DNA of 64,000 nt from Christensenella sp964438705 (GCA_964438705.1 CAYTKQ010000001.1:62001-126000); one strand, 5' to 3'. Numbered from the stretch's first letter, positions 7,569-15,835 are shown. Translations and numbers: made by a program. The notes: generated by a model from the letters alone, not told the origin.

Positions 7569-8408
7569 ATGTTGAAAAAGATAATTGCAGTCGTTTTGAC
7601 TTTGGCATTGGGAATCGCATTTGCAGTGCCCGCGCTTGCGGCAGATCAGGATGCGCGCGTTGTGATCGGTGCGGACAACACGGAAGCCCAGATTGGGGAA
7701 ATTTACAAGTATTTTGGCATCAACCGCGGCGATGTGCAGGAGCTGCAGGTGACAAACGATGAGGAGCGCCATTATCTGGAAGGTCTTGTTCCGGATGCGA
7801 AGATCGGTAATGTTGCGCTTTCCTGTGTATTTATTGAGCCAAACGATGGCGGTGGACTTGAGACGAGCATCAATAACATCAACTGGGTAACGGAAAAAAT
7901 GTACAAATCCGCGCTTGCGACGGCTGGAATTACGGACGCGAAGGTCAAAATCACGGCCTATAAGCCTGTTTCCGGTACCGGTGCGCTTGCGGGAATCTAT
8001 AAGGCGTATGAAAATATGACGGGCGAGGTCCTCGACGAAACGGCGAAAAATACGGCAATCGAAGAGCTTGTGGTGACGGGCGAACTAAAGGATGCGCTTG
8101 GCGACGTTTCGGTGGACATCATCAACGATCTGAAGGGCAAACTGTCGGAAACCAAGAACATGACTGATGAGCAGATCATCGAGTTGATTAAGGAGACCGC
8201 CACAAAATATGAGGTGACGCTGACGGAAGACCAGATTCAGCAGATATTGGGGCTGATCAAAAAGTTTAATGAGTTGAATATAGACCCGGATACCTTTTTG
8301 AATTTATTTCAGGCAAAGCAGGGAGTCGAAGGATTTTTCACCAGCGTTGGTGATTTCTTTAAAGGGATCGGAGATTTCTTTATGAATCTGTTCGGCGGAG
8401 GAAATTAA
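7569..8408 (+). CDS. DUF1002-family secreted protein (YpuA-like)
   Basis: A 279-residue protein with a clear signal peptide (LKKIIAVVLTLALGIAFAVPALA, cut before ADQ). The mature part has the DUF1002 pattern seen in Bacillus YpuA: a short N-terminal stretch ARVVIGADNT, the core NINWVTEKMYKSALATAGI, and a helical C-terminus that ends in a Phe/Gly-rich amphipathic segment (FFKGIGDFFMNLFGGGN), possibly membrane-associating. The molecular function of the family is unknown. The ATG at 7569 is preferred over the TTG at 7563; AAAGG lies 11 bases upstream. It is monocistronic, with its own promoter and a terminator at 8421. Confidence 0.8.
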   Translation: MLKKIIAVVLTLALGIAFAVPALAADQDARVVIGADNTEAQIGEIYKYFGINRGDVQELQVTNDEERHYLEGLVPDAKIGNVALSCVFIEPNDGGGLETSINNINWVTEKMYKSALATAGITDAKVKITAYKPVSGTGALAGIYKAYENMTGEVLDETAKNTAIEELVVTGELKDALGDVSVDIINDLKGKLSETKNMTDEQIIELIKETATKYEVTLTEDQIQQILGLIKKFNELNIDPDTFLNLFQAKQGVEGFFTSVGDFFKGIGDFFMNLFGGGN

Positions 8409-8420
8409 CGGAGTTTCATA

Positions 8421-8449
8421 AAAAACCGTTCCGATGGGACGGTTTTTTT
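8421..8449 (+). terminator. Intrinsic terminator after the DUF1002 gene
   Basis: Stem ACCGTTCC / GGGACGGT with loop GAT (one G-T pair), A-run before and seven T after. It can work in both directions. Confidence 0.8.
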
Positions 8450-8530
8450 GTTATGAATAGGATATAATGAAAGAAACGTAACGTGTTTGCCGATACCATG
8501 TGCGGTTATCAATAGATGAGGGAGTTTGTG

Positions 8531-9424
8531 ATGGCGGAGGATCGTTTTTCATCCGGTAAAAAAGTCGCAATGCTTGGAATTGCGGTCAATATTATTTTAT
8601 TGCTTTTGAAGCTGATATTTGGTTATGCCGCAAAAAGTCAGGCGATGATCGCTGACGGATTCAACAGCATGGGTGATGTGTTTGCTTCTACGGTAACGCT
8701 TCTCGGCAGTCTTTACGCGGCGAAGCCCAAGGATGCGGATCATGTGTGGGGACACGGGAAGGCGGAGTATATTGCGTCACTGATCATCGGATTTTCGATG
8801 GTGGCAATGGCGCTTTATACGGTAAGCAGCTCTGTGGGGTCTTTGATGCAGGGGACGTCGCTTGAGTTTTCGTGGTGGCTTGTCGGCGTTGCGCTCACGA
8901 CCATAGTCGCAAAAGGGATTTTATATACCTATTGCATTGGAAAGAGCCGGAAATATGGAAGTATTTTGATCAAAGCAAACGCGCAGGACCACAGAAACGA
9001 CGTGTTTGTGACATCGGGAACGCTGGCCGCTATCTTTTTGAGCCTTGCGGGCTGGCACTGGATGGATGGCGTGATTGGTATTGTGATCTCATGCTGGATT
9101 ATTTACAGCGGGATCATGATCGTCGTGGAAGCGGGGCGTGTGCTGATGGACGAAGGCGTGGACGAAACAACGCTGGACGAATATCGGCAGGAGGTTTTGA
9201 AAATCGACGGCGTAGATCATATCGACAGTTTGAGCACCAAGCCAATCGGGGCAAAGTCGATTTTGGTGGTAAAAATTTCTGTGGATAAGGACATGACTGT
9301 GATCAAAAGTCATGAAATCGCGAAAAAAATTGAGCTGGAGCTATTGGGAAATCGGCCGGAGCTTGACGATGTGATCGTTCACATCAACCCGGACCTGCCT
9401 CACGGAGAGGAGCGGATGACATAA
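8531..9424 (+). CDS. Cation diffusion facilitator (CDF) metal transporter
   Basis: A 297-residue divalent-metal/proton antiporter of the CDF family, with six membrane segments and a C-terminal cytosolic ferredoxin-like domain (about residues 205-297). Family motifs are present: ADGFNSMGDVF in segment 2, HVWGHGKAEY after it and DHRNDVFVTSG in segment 5, the last two carrying the transport-site Asp/His residues. The ATG at 8531 has GGGAG six bases upstream; the ATG at 8516 is in frame but has no ribosome site. TATAAT at 8463-8468 may be its -10. Its stop overlaps the start of copA by one base (TAATG), so the pair forms a metal-efflux operon. The metal is not determinable (Fe, Mn, Zn and Co are all possible). 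Confidence 0.87.
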   Translation: MAEDRFSSGKKVAMLGIAVNIILLLLKLIFGYAAKSQAMIADGFNSMGDVFASTVTLLGSLYAAKPKDADHVWGHGKAEYIASLIIGFSMVAMALYTVSSSVGSLMQGTSLEFSWWLVGVALTTIVAKGILYTYCIGKSRKYGSILIKANAQDHRNDVFVTSGTLAAIFLSLAGWHWMDGVIGIVISCWIIYSGIMIVVEAGRVLMDEGVDETTLDEYRQEVLKIDGVDHIDSLSTKPIGAKSILVVKISVDKDMTVIKSHEIAKKIELELLGNRPELDDVIVHINPDLPHGEERMT

Positions 9425-11634
9425 TGCAACAAAAAGAGATATTGCTGAACATCAGAGGTATGAACTGCGCAGCCTGCTCAGCCTCTGTGGAGGGGGCGCT
9501 TTCAAAGGTGCCCGGTGTGATTTATGCGGGGGTGAATCTTGCGGCAAACAGTGCAGTGGTGGTTGCGGAAGAGGGCGTGAGCGAAGAGCGGCTGATTGAA
9601 GCGGTCGAAAAGATCGGTTTTGGCGCGTCGATCGCAAAGGACGGGCAGATGATCACTCAAGATGAACATCGGTTCAAAAAGTGGGAACTGGCGCTGGCGC
9701 TGATATGTGGGCTTGTTGTGATGTATATTGGCATGGGCGCGCATTGGGGATGGCCGCTTCCGTCCATCATATCGCAGGACTTAAATCCGCTGAATTATGC
9801 ATTGATACAGCTTGTGATCACCGCGCCGGTGATCTATGCGGGGCGCAGCTTTTTTGTGAATGGTATGAAGGCCCTTGTGAAACGGCACCCTACGATGGAC
9901 ACACTGGTGATGCTCGGTACGGGAAGCGCGCTCATTTACAGCATTGTGATGACGTGCATGATCCCAAACGATATGCACGCGGCGCACAGCCTTTACTATG
10001 AGAGTGCCGCAGTGGTGATTGCGCTTGTGCTGTTGGGGAAATATCTTGAGGAGAGCAGCAAAAACCGCGCGAAGAGTGCAATATCGAATCTTGCCAGCCT
10101 TGTACCGCAGGACGCGATTGTGCTGCGCGGAAACGAGCAAGTGAACGTGAAAGCATCCGATGTGAAAACGGGAGATATCGTTCTTGTGGGCGCAGGGCAG
10201 CGAATCCCCGTGGATGGGGTCGTGCACAGCGGGCAGGCAGACGTAGATGAATCGACGCTGACCGGCGAAAGCCTTCCAGTTTTTAAACAGGAGGGGGCAA
10301 AGGTTTCCGGTGGAACGCTTGTGGCGGATGGTGTGCTGCACATTGAGGCAACGGGTGTAGGTAAGGATACGGCAATCTCGCAGGTCGTGCGGCTTGTTGT
10401 GCAGGCGCAGCAGAAAAAGGCGAAAATTTCACGCCTTGCAGATAAAATTTCCGCGGTGTTTGTTCCGGCAGTCACTGCGATCGCTATCATTGCGGCAATT
10501 GTGTGGGCGATTTCCGGCAAGGACGCAAATTTTGTTGTCAATATATTTGTGTCGGTGCTTGTCGTCGCCTGTCCGTGTGCGCTTGGGCTTGCAACGCCTA
10601 TTGCGGTTATGGTGGGTACGGGAAGGGCAGCCCAGCTTGGGATATTGTTCCGGGGCGGAGACGTGGTAGAGCGCGCAGGCGGCGTGACGGCAGTCCTTTT
10701 TGATAAAACCGGAACGATCACGCGGGGAAAGCTGCATGTACAAAATGTAGTGAGTGAACAGGGAGACGAGGAGGATTTGATCTTTCTGGCGGCGACTGCG
10801 GAATATGGCGCAACGCATCCGATTGGAAAAGCGATCATGGCTTACGCCGACTTTATGGAAATTGAGCCGGAAAAGCCGGAGCAGGTCAAAAATGTTGCGG
10901 GCAGAGGCGTGATTGCGGACACGTCGCGCGGACAGATCGTGATCGGCACAAAAGAATTTATGGATATGAACGGGATTGCGACCAAAGATAGCAGGGCACC
11001 GGGGGCGACGCGCGTTTATGTGGCGTTCGAACGGCAGATCAAGGGCGTGATTGCGCTGGGAGACGAAATTAAAACCGACGCGGCTGGCACCATCGAACTT
11101 TTAAAGGAACATGGAATCGACGCGGTGATGATCACGGGCGACAATGCTGAAGCGGCTAAAATCATTGCGCAGCAAGCCGGAATCACCCATTATATTGCGG
11201 GCGTGCTTCCGGAGGACAAGGCAAACGAGGTGCAGAAGGTGAAGCAGAGCGGTGCGGTGGTTGCGTTTGCGGGAGACGGTGTCAATGACGCGCCGGCGCT
11301 TGCGACGGCTGATGTGGGTATTTCCGTGTTTGGCGGAACGGACGTCGCAGCGGATTCCTCAGGGATCATTCTGATGCGCGATAACACAGACAGCATTGCA
11401 CAGAGCATCCTGCTTTCCAAACGGATCATGCGTACCATCAAACAGAATCTGTTTTGGGCATTTATTTACAATGTGATTGGCATCCCGATTGCGGCAGGTG
11501 TGTGGTATGCCTTTGACGGACCGCTTTTGACGCCGATGTTTGCGGGGCTTGCGATGGCGTTTTCGTCGGTGTGCGTGGTTTTGAATTCGCTGAGATTATC
11601 GACGTACAAAAGAAGAAAAAAATCTGCCGGATGA
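9424..11634 (+). CDS. copA: Copper-translocating P1B-type ATPase CopA
   Basis: A 736-residue heavy-metal ATPase that exports Cu(I). In order: one N-terminal HMA domain with GMNCAACSA (residues 8-16), two leader helices, actuator domain with STLTGES, the membrane CPC site in ACPCALGLATP, phosphorylation loop DKTGTIT, the P1B-specific His-Pro in ATHPIGKA, and the hinge GDGVNDAPAL. Only one HMA domain is present where many Firmicutes have two. The start overlaps the CDF stop by one base, so expression is coupled. No CsoR or CopZ gene is nearby, and no copper-responsive operator was recognised. The stop codon lies in the loop of the terminator. Confidence 0.93.
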   Translation: MQQKEILLNIRGMNCAACSASVEGALSKVPGVIYAGVNLAANSAVVVAEEGVSEERLIEAVEKIGFGASIAKDGQMITQDEHRFKKWELALALICGLVVMYIGMGAHWGWPLPSIISQDLNPLNYALIQLVITAPVIYAGRSFFVNGMKALVKRHPTMDTLVMLGTGSALIYSIVMTCMIPNDMHAAHSLYYESAAVVIALVLLGKYLEESSKNRAKSAISNLASLVPQDAIVLRGNEQVNVKASDVKTGDIVLVGAGQRIPVDGVVHSGQADVDESTLTGESLPVFKQEGAKVSGGTLVADGVLHIEATGVGKDTAISQVVRLVVQAQQKKAKISRLADKISAVFVPAVTAIAIIAAIVWAISGKDANFVVNIFVSVLVVACPCALGLATPIAVMVGTGRAAQLGILFRGGDVVERAGGVTAVLFDKTGTITRGKLHVQNVVSEQGDEEDLIFLAATAEYGATHPIGKAIMAYADFMEIEPEKPEQVKNVAGRGVIADTSRGQIVIGTKEFMDMNGIATKDSRAPGATRVYVAFERQIKGVIALGDEIKTDAAGTIELLKEHGIDAVMITGDNAEAAKIIAQQAGITHYIAGVLPEDKANEVQKVKQSGAVVAFAGDGVNDAPALATADVGISVFGGTDVAADSSGIILMRDNTDSIAQSILLSKRIMRTIKQNLFWAFIYNVIGIPIAAGVWYAFDGPLLTPMFAGLAMAFSSVCVVLNSLRLSTYKRRKKSAG

Positions 11635-11650
11635 CCGGCAGATTTTTTTT
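11618..11650 (+). terminator. Terminator overlapping the copA stop codon
   Basis: Stem AAATCTGCCGG / CCGGCAGATTT with the TGA stop in the four-base loop, flanked by A- and T-runs, so it may act in both directions. Confidence 0.9.
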
Positions 11651-11833
11651 GGAAGTATCATATATGTTTAACGCCACAGGGGCGGGGTGGACAAGGCCTT
11701 TCGGCCTTTTAGAGAAAGAAGATTTATGAAAAGTTGTTTGTTGCTTTCCATCTGTGTCTATGATAACAATGGAATATGAAGTGCGTATGAATGAAATATG
11801 AATAGAAAATGAATAATCCCCAGACCCAAAAAG
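11651..11833. other. Gene-free interval with a small hairpin
   Basis: The roughly 330 bases between copA and the corrinoid gene hold no convincing gene. A short GC hairpin AAGGCC-TTTC-GGCCTTTT lies at 11693-11710 and may be a second terminator. A 17-codon frame from 11726 lacks a ribosome site and is not called. Around 11775-11815 the sequence is an A/T-rich run of ATGAA-like units. Confidence 0.5.
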
Positions 11834-11848
11834 GGCAACTGATTTGCA
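11834..11848 (+). promoter_or_regulatory. Sigma-54-like -24/-12 element
   Basis: GGCAA-CTGAT-TTGCA matches the RpoN consensus TGGCAC-N5-TTGCA at GGCA and TTGCA, with the GG and GC dinucleotides exactly 10 bases apart. It lies about 130 bases before the corrinoid protein gene. A TATAAT also occurs at about 11883 but has no good -35. No sigma-54 activator is seen in the window. Confidence 0.45.
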
Positions 11849-11980
11849 TTTTTCTTCAAAGAATCCAAAAAAAGAGAAAATAGTATAATAAATGAGATAA
11901 TATTCGCAGTATCATAATATCAAGGTATATTTCTAATAAATAATTTGCTTTAATGCAAAAAAATCGGGGAGGATTTTTCA

Positions 11981-12613
11981 ATGAGTGTTTATGAAGAACT
12001 GAGCACGTTGGTACAGCAGGGGAGAGCGAACAACGTGAAGGAGATCATCACCGCAGAGCTCGAAAAGGGCGCGAACGCGCAGGAGCTTTTGCAGGACGGA
12101 CTGCTTGTCGGCATGTCGATCATCGGCGAAAAGTTTAAAAACAATCAGGTATATGTTCCGGAAGTGTTGATTGCGGCCCGCGCAATGCAGGCTGGAATCG
12201 ATTCCCTCGCGAGTGCGCTTGCTTCTGAAAAGGTGCAGTCAAAGGGCAAAGTTGTGCTTGGTACAGTCAAGGGTGACCTGCACGACATCGGCAAGAATCT
12301 TGTGAAGATCATGCTTGAGAGCAAGGGCCTCGAAGTAATAGACCTCGGCGTGGATGTTCCTGCTGAGAAATTCGTGGATGCGGCTATCGAGAATGGCGCG
12401 CAGGTGATTGCCTGCTCCGCGCTTCTGACGACCACAATGGCGGTTATGAAAGAAGTTGTGGACGCGGTGAATGCCAAAGGCGTAAAAGACAAAGTAAAGG
12501 TTATGGTTGGCGGCGCTCCGGTTACGGAAGATTTCAAGACGAAGATTGGCGCTGATTATTATACGCCGGACGCTTCAAGCGCGAGCGACGTTGCATTGCA
12601 GATCTGCCAGTAA
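11981..12613 (+). CDS. Corrinoid (B12-binding) methyltransferase protein, MtbC/MtgC type
   Basis: A 210-residue methyl-carrier protein. Residues 1-85 form the four-helix cap domain, and the rest is a Rossmann-like cobalamin domain with the lower-ligand motif GDLHDIGKN (Asp-x-His-x-x-Gly, about residues 99-107), followed by the SALL/TTT and GGAPV elements. Such proteins accept a methyl group from a substrate-specific methyltransferase and pass it to tetrahydrofolate or CoM via a second enzyme. The ribosome site GGGGAGGA is strong. The next gene encodes a corrinoid activator, but no substrate methyltransferase of the MttB/MtaB type is adjacent, so the methyl donor is unknown. Confidence 0.92.
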   Translation: MSVYEELSTLVQQGRANNVKEIITAELEKGANAQELLQDGLLVGMSIIGEKFKNNQVYVPEVLIAARAMQAGIDSLASALASEKVQSKGKVVLGTVKGDLHDIGKNLVKIMLESKGLEVIDLGVDVPAEKFVDAAIENGAQVIACSALLTTTMAVMKEVVDAVNAKGVKDKVKVMVGGAPVTEDFKTKIGADYYTPDASSASDVALQICQ

Positions 12614-12628
12614 TCAAAAGTTGAGCTT

Positions 12629-12658
12629 AAGAGCTGTCAGTTTTGGCAGCTCTTTTTG
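12629..12658 (+). terminator. Terminator after the corrinoid gene
   Basis: Stem AAGAGCTG / CAGCTCTT followed by a U-rich run (TTTTTG). It lies between the corrinoid and activator genes, so it could reduce read-through and keep the activator at lower level than the corrinoid protein. Confidence 0.75.
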
Positions 12659-12686
12659 TTAGAAAAGAGAAAACAGGAGAAGCGGT

Positions 12687-14057
12687 ATGGAAAAGGAACT
12701 CGTGTGCAGGGGAGAGTGTTTGTTTGGAAAATGCCCACATAAGCGCTGCATCAAGTTTTTACAGCAAAATGCGGAGGCACAGGACCTGCGCGCGGAAATG
12801 AAGATTTTGACAAAGGGCCTTATGCCGCAGCTCAAAAGCGGAAAGAGCGGTTACGGGATCGCGGTGGACATCGGGACGACGACCGTTGTGGTCTACCTTT
12901 ATCGCTTTGACGATACAGCGTGCCTGTCCGTAAAAAGTCGAATCAACGCGCAGGCATCTTTGGGGCTTGATGTGATTTCCCGCATCAAATTCTGCGGTGA
13001 TTTGCAGGATGGTTTGCAAAAGATGAACGACGCGATCGTAAAGGAGTTGAACTCCCTGATGGGCGAGGCGCTTGAGGAGGGCGGCGTATCTGCGAATGAG
13101 ATTCGAGAATGCGTCATCACTGGAAACACGACGATGCTGCATTTGATTGCGAACCTTTCGCCGGTGTCTATGGGCGTGCTTCCATTTGCGCCGCTTTCGA
13201 CGTTTGGCTGCAATATGACCGCGGCTGAGCTTGGAATCGATCTGCCGGAGGCGACGTGCTATTTGACACCGTGCATGTCCGCGTTTGTGGGAGGGGATAT
13301 CACCTCGGCGCTTCTCGCGACCGGGTTCGCACAATCGGACGAGGTTTGCCTGCTGATGGACATCGGCACCAATGGGGAAGTGGCAATCGGAAATAAGGAA
13401 TTTATTTTGAGCACCTCCACAGCGGCGGGGCCCGCTTTTGAAGGAGCGCAGATCAGCTGCGGTATGGCGGGTGTAAAGGGCGCGATCAACAGCGTACAAG
13501 CGCTTCAGGGCAAGCTTGAGGTAAGCGTGATCGGCGGGGAAAAGGCGCAGGGGTTGTGTGGCTCGGGGTTGCTGGACACGATTGCGCTTATGCGGAGCAT
13601 TGGCGTGATCGATGAGACGGGACGCATCGCAGATGAGACCAAAAGCCGCTTTATCGGCGAACGGGATGGAGAGCTTGCCGTACTGATCACGGACGAGGTA
13701 TTTATCACGCAAAAAGACATCCGGGAGCTGCAAACGGCGAAGGCCGCAGTCGCGGCGGGGGTGCTTTCGCTGGTCAAGGAAGCGGATATGGAACTGAAGG
13801 ACATCAAGCGCGTTTACCTTGCAGGAGGCTTTGGAAACTACATGAACCAGAAAAGTGCAACGGAGATCGGGCTTCTTTCGAAGGAGTTCAATGAGATCAT
13901 CAGCGTGGGTAACGCCGCAGGTGCGGGCGCTGTGATGGCATTGTTTGATGGGGACTACGAAGCGGACATGAACCGTCTTTGCGCGGTCGGCAAGCATGTG
14001 GAATTGGGAAGCAATCCCTATTTCATGGAAAAGTATGTGGAGTGTATGTATTTTTGA
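12687..14057 (+). CDS. RACo-like reductive activator of corrinoid proteins (DUF4445/ASKHA)
   Basis: A 456-residue ATP-dependent activator that restores inactive Co(II) corrinoid to Co(I). The ASKHA core is visible: phosphate loop AVDIGTTTVVVY (about residue 59), ITGNTTMLHLI, LLMDIGTNGEVAIG, CGSGLLDTI and YLAGGFGNYM. Unlike classical RACo it has no N-terminal plant-type [2Fe-2S] ferredoxin domain; instead residues 6-21 carry four Cys (CRGECLFGKCPHKRC) that could hold an Fe-S cluster. It follows the corrinoid gene across a terminator and overlaps the next gene by TTGA. Its job is inferred to be reactivation of the neighbouring corrinoid protein. Confidence 0.88.
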   Translation: MEKELVCRGECLFGKCPHKRCIKFLQQNAEAQDLRAEMKILTKGLMPQLKSGKSGYGIAVDIGTTTVVVYLYRFDDTACLSVKSRINAQASLGLDVISRIKFCGDLQDGLQKMNDAIVKELNSLMGEALEEGGVSANEIRECVITGNTTMLHLIANLSPVSMGVLPFAPLSTFGCNMTAAELGIDLPEATCYLTPCMSAFVGGDITSALLATGFAQSDEVCLLMDIGTNGEVAIGNKEFILSTSTAAGPAFEGAQISCGMAGVKGAINSVQALQGKLEVSVIGGEKAQGLCGSGLLDTIALMRSIGVIDETGRIADETKSRFIGERDGELAVLITDEVFITQKDIRELQTAKAAVAAGVLSLVKEADMELKDIKRVYLAGGFGNYMNQKSATEIGLLSKEFNEIISVGNAAGAGAVMALFDGDYEADMNRLCAVGKHVELGSNPYFMEKYVECMYF

Positions 14058-14422
14058 ACTTAAAGATTTCTGTACAGAAAGGCACCTACGCCGTGTGCAA
14101 ACTAAAAAGCATGCCCCGTCTGCCCCAAGGTGATTTTGTGACGCTCACGGTTACGGGGGAGGAGATTTCGCTTGTTTGTGAACAGGATGCCCTGCCGGCG
14201 GACGCGATGGAAATGCAGAAGGATTTTTCGCTGCTGAAGGTGGAAGGACCGCTCGATTTTTCACTGGTTGGCATTTTGGCGCAATTGAGCGGGATACTCG
14301 CAGAGGAAGGAATCAGCATTTTTTGCGTGTCGACCTATGATACGGATTACATCATGGTGCGTGAAAAAGAGCTGGAACGGGCAAAGGCAGCGCTTGAAAA
14401 GGGCGGGTACGATTTGTGTTGA
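14054..14422 (+). CDS. ACT-domain protein
   Basis: A 122-residue protein. The C-terminal half has the ACT_7 (CASTOR/POLLUX-like) pattern: FSLLKVEGPLDFSLVGIL followed by ILAEEGISIFCVSTYDTDYI, a fold that binds amino acids or other small ligands. The longer frame from 13979 is rejected because it would overlap the activator gene deeply; the TTG at 14054 overlaps the preceding stop as TTGA and has GTGGAG upstream, the same coupling as at 1414. It is the last gene of the corrinoid operon. A small-molecule sensor role is inferred from the domain only. Confidence 0.8.
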   Translation: MNLKISVQKGTYAVCKLKSMPRLPQGDFVTLTVTGEEISLVCEQDALPADAMEMQKDFSLLKVEGPLDFSLVGILAQLSGILAEEGISIFCVSTYDTDYIMVREKELERAKAALEKGGYDLC

Positions 14423-14428
14423 AGCCTT

Positions 14429-15640
14429 TTATTGCATGTGCATGAAGAATGCGCCATACAAATTAAACATGATTGCGAAGATGCCGAGGAAGGTCTCCCA
14501 CTTGTGGAGGCTTTTCTTTTGATGCAACAAAAAATACATCAGTACATAAGGGAGAAGATCGACCGTATAGCGTGCGCCAAACTGCCAGCCACCAAAAGTT
14601 TTGTGCACGAGCAGCAGCACAAGATTCACTGCGAGAGCGAATGAAAAGATGATTTTTTCCGCCGTCATTTTCTTTTTGACAAGGTCGCGGATCAGCATTA
14701 CAAACCATGGGATGAAAACGGGGTTGGCGATGTAGAACATAAAGCCGTCGAACTGCGGAAAATGAAGGGACAGCTCTGCGTCTAAAGTGACGGGTCGCGC
14801 AAAGATGTTGAAGGTATTTGTCATAAAATACTGCGGGCCAAACTGTGCATTTTCTACGCCCGAAAATTCCGGGAGATAGTTGTGTCCGAATTCAAATGGA
14901 TTTTGAAAGCGAATATAGTTATACAAGCAGTAAACAAGCCCGATGAAGAGCGGAAGGATAAGATATTTGAACTGGGAAAGGATCGTCCAAAGTGATCTGT
15001 GCTCTTTTTTCCGCCATTCGCATACGCAGATATAGAAAAAGACCGCAATCAGAAGGCAGATGGAAAAGGGCCGACAGCCTACCGCAAGGGCAAGCAAAAG
15101 CAGACTTAACGTTTTTTGCTTGCATTGCAGGCTCCATATTGCGCCAAAACACAGCGCAAGGTTTAGGCCCTGTGCGAGAAACCATGAGCCGCCTTCTGTG
15201 GACATCCACAGCATGTTGCTTCCCATAACGAAGAAAAGCGCCCAGAACATCGCATACAGCTCCCTGACGCCAATTTTGCGAAAGCATTGATAGGCAAAGG
15301 TTACGCTCAGCAGGGCATAGACCATAGCCACGAAATTGCTGGGCACATCCGCATCGAAAATGAAGGTGAGAGGCAGCATGACAAGAGAAGGTACGGGGGG
15401 AAAGGATACATAATAGTTTCCGTTGAACACGGCAAGCTCAAGCCATGTATAGTTTTCTGAGAGGGCGGTTTGCCCATCACGCCATGCAAGCGCTTGCAGC
15501 GTGTATGCGTCATAATTGTTGTAAGAGAGCAGAGAGCCCCCGAAGAGGTCATGAAAAAGGAGATAGCCAAAGAACAGCAGCAGCAGCGTGCCGATCAGAA
15601 CCCAGTCGATATTCTTTTTTGCAGAATATAGCGTTGTCAT
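14429..15640 (-). CDS. Polytopic membrane protein, GT-C glycosyltransferase-like
   Basis: A 403-residue protein with about nine to eleven hydrophobic segments. An acidic loop after the first segment (SYNNYDAYTLQALAWRDG) and a periplasmic-type loop after the second resemble the Asp-containing first loop of GT-C enzymes such as the PMT/ArnT families, which transfer sugars from polyprenyl phosphate. No single motif settles the assignment. The ATG at 15640 has no ribosome site and lies only about two bases after the expected transcription start, so the mRNA may be leaderless. It converges on the ACT gene with six bases between the stops. Confidence 0.7.
   Translation of the reverse strand: MTTLYSAKKNIDWVLIGTLLLLFFGYLLFHDLFGGSLLSYNNYDAYTLQALAWRDGQTALSENYTWLELAVFNGNYYVSFPPVPSLVMLPLTFIFDADVPSNFVAMVYALLSVTFAYQCFRKIGVRELYAMFWALFFVMGSNMLWMSTEGGSWFLAQGLNLALCFGAIWSLQCKQKTLSLLLLALAVGCRPFSICLLIAVFFYICVCEWRKKEHRSLWTILSQFKYLILPLFIGLVYCLYNYIRFQNPFEFGHNYLPEFSGVENAQFGPQYFMTNTFNIFARPVTLDAELSLHFPQFDGFMFYIANPVFIPWFVMLIRDLVKKKMTAEKIIFSFALAVNLVLLLVHKTFGGWQFGARYTVDLLPYVLMYFLLHQKKSLHKWETFLGIFAIMFNLYGAFFMHMQ
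14491..14520 (+). terminator. Terminator of the corrinoid/ACT operon, inside the convergent gene
   Basis: Plus-strand stem AGGTCTCC / GGAGGCTT (two G-T pairs), loop CACTTGT, then TTTTCTTTT. It starts about 70 bases after the ACT stop codon and is embedded antisense in the 3' coding part of the membrane-protein gene. Confidence 0.65.
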
Positions 15641-15648
15641 TGTTTTTT

Positions 15649-15657
15649 ATTATAGCA
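15649..15657 (-). promoter_or_regulatory. Extended -10 promoter of the membrane-protein gene
   Basis: On the minus strand TGCTATAAT gives an extended -10 (TGn plus TATAAT); there is no good -35. Initiation about seven bases downstream falls almost on the ATG at 15640. Confidence 0.55.
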
Positions 15658-15689
15658 TAAAAAAACAAGTCCGCACCAGCGAACTTGTT
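15657..15689 (-). terminator. Terminator of tRNA-Ala
   Basis: Minus-strand stem AACAAGTTCGC / GCGGACTTGTT (one G-T pair), loop TGGT, followed by seven T. It begins two bases after the encoded CCA and abuts the extended -10 of the next gene. Confidence 0.88.
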
Positions 15690-15690
15690 T

Positions 15691-15766
15691 TGGTGGAGAT
15701 AAGCGGATTCGAACCGCTGGCCTCTTACATGCGAAGCAAGCGCTCTACCAGCTGAGCTATACCCCC
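15691..15766 (-). tRNA. tRNA-Ala(CGC)
   Basis: A 76-base cloverleaf on the minus strand: acceptor GGGGGTA / TATCTCC, which contains the G3-U70 alanine identity pair, D stem GCTC / GAGC, anticodon loop TTCGCAT (anticodon CGC) on stem CTTGC / GTAAG, and T loop TTCGAAT. CCA is encoded. It reads GCG codons, which are very frequent in the genes here. It has its own promoter and terminator. Confidence 0.95.
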
Positions 15767-15792
15767 AAATATGAAATTACCATGCGAAATAT

Positions 15793-15821
15793 ATTCTATC
15801 AAAAAAAATTTTAAAATACAA
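15793..15821 (-). promoter_or_regulatory. Promoter of tRNA-Ala
   Basis: Minus-strand TTGTAT and TAGAAT with a 17-base spacer; the -10 is about 27 bases before the tRNA 5' end. Confidence 0.75.
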
Positions 15822-15835
15822 GCATAAATTGAAAA

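Noticed and set aside
11726..11779. 17-codon frame MKSCLLLSICV between copA and the corrinoid gene
   Set aside because: No ribosome site and no supporting context; typical of chance in A/T-rich spacer.
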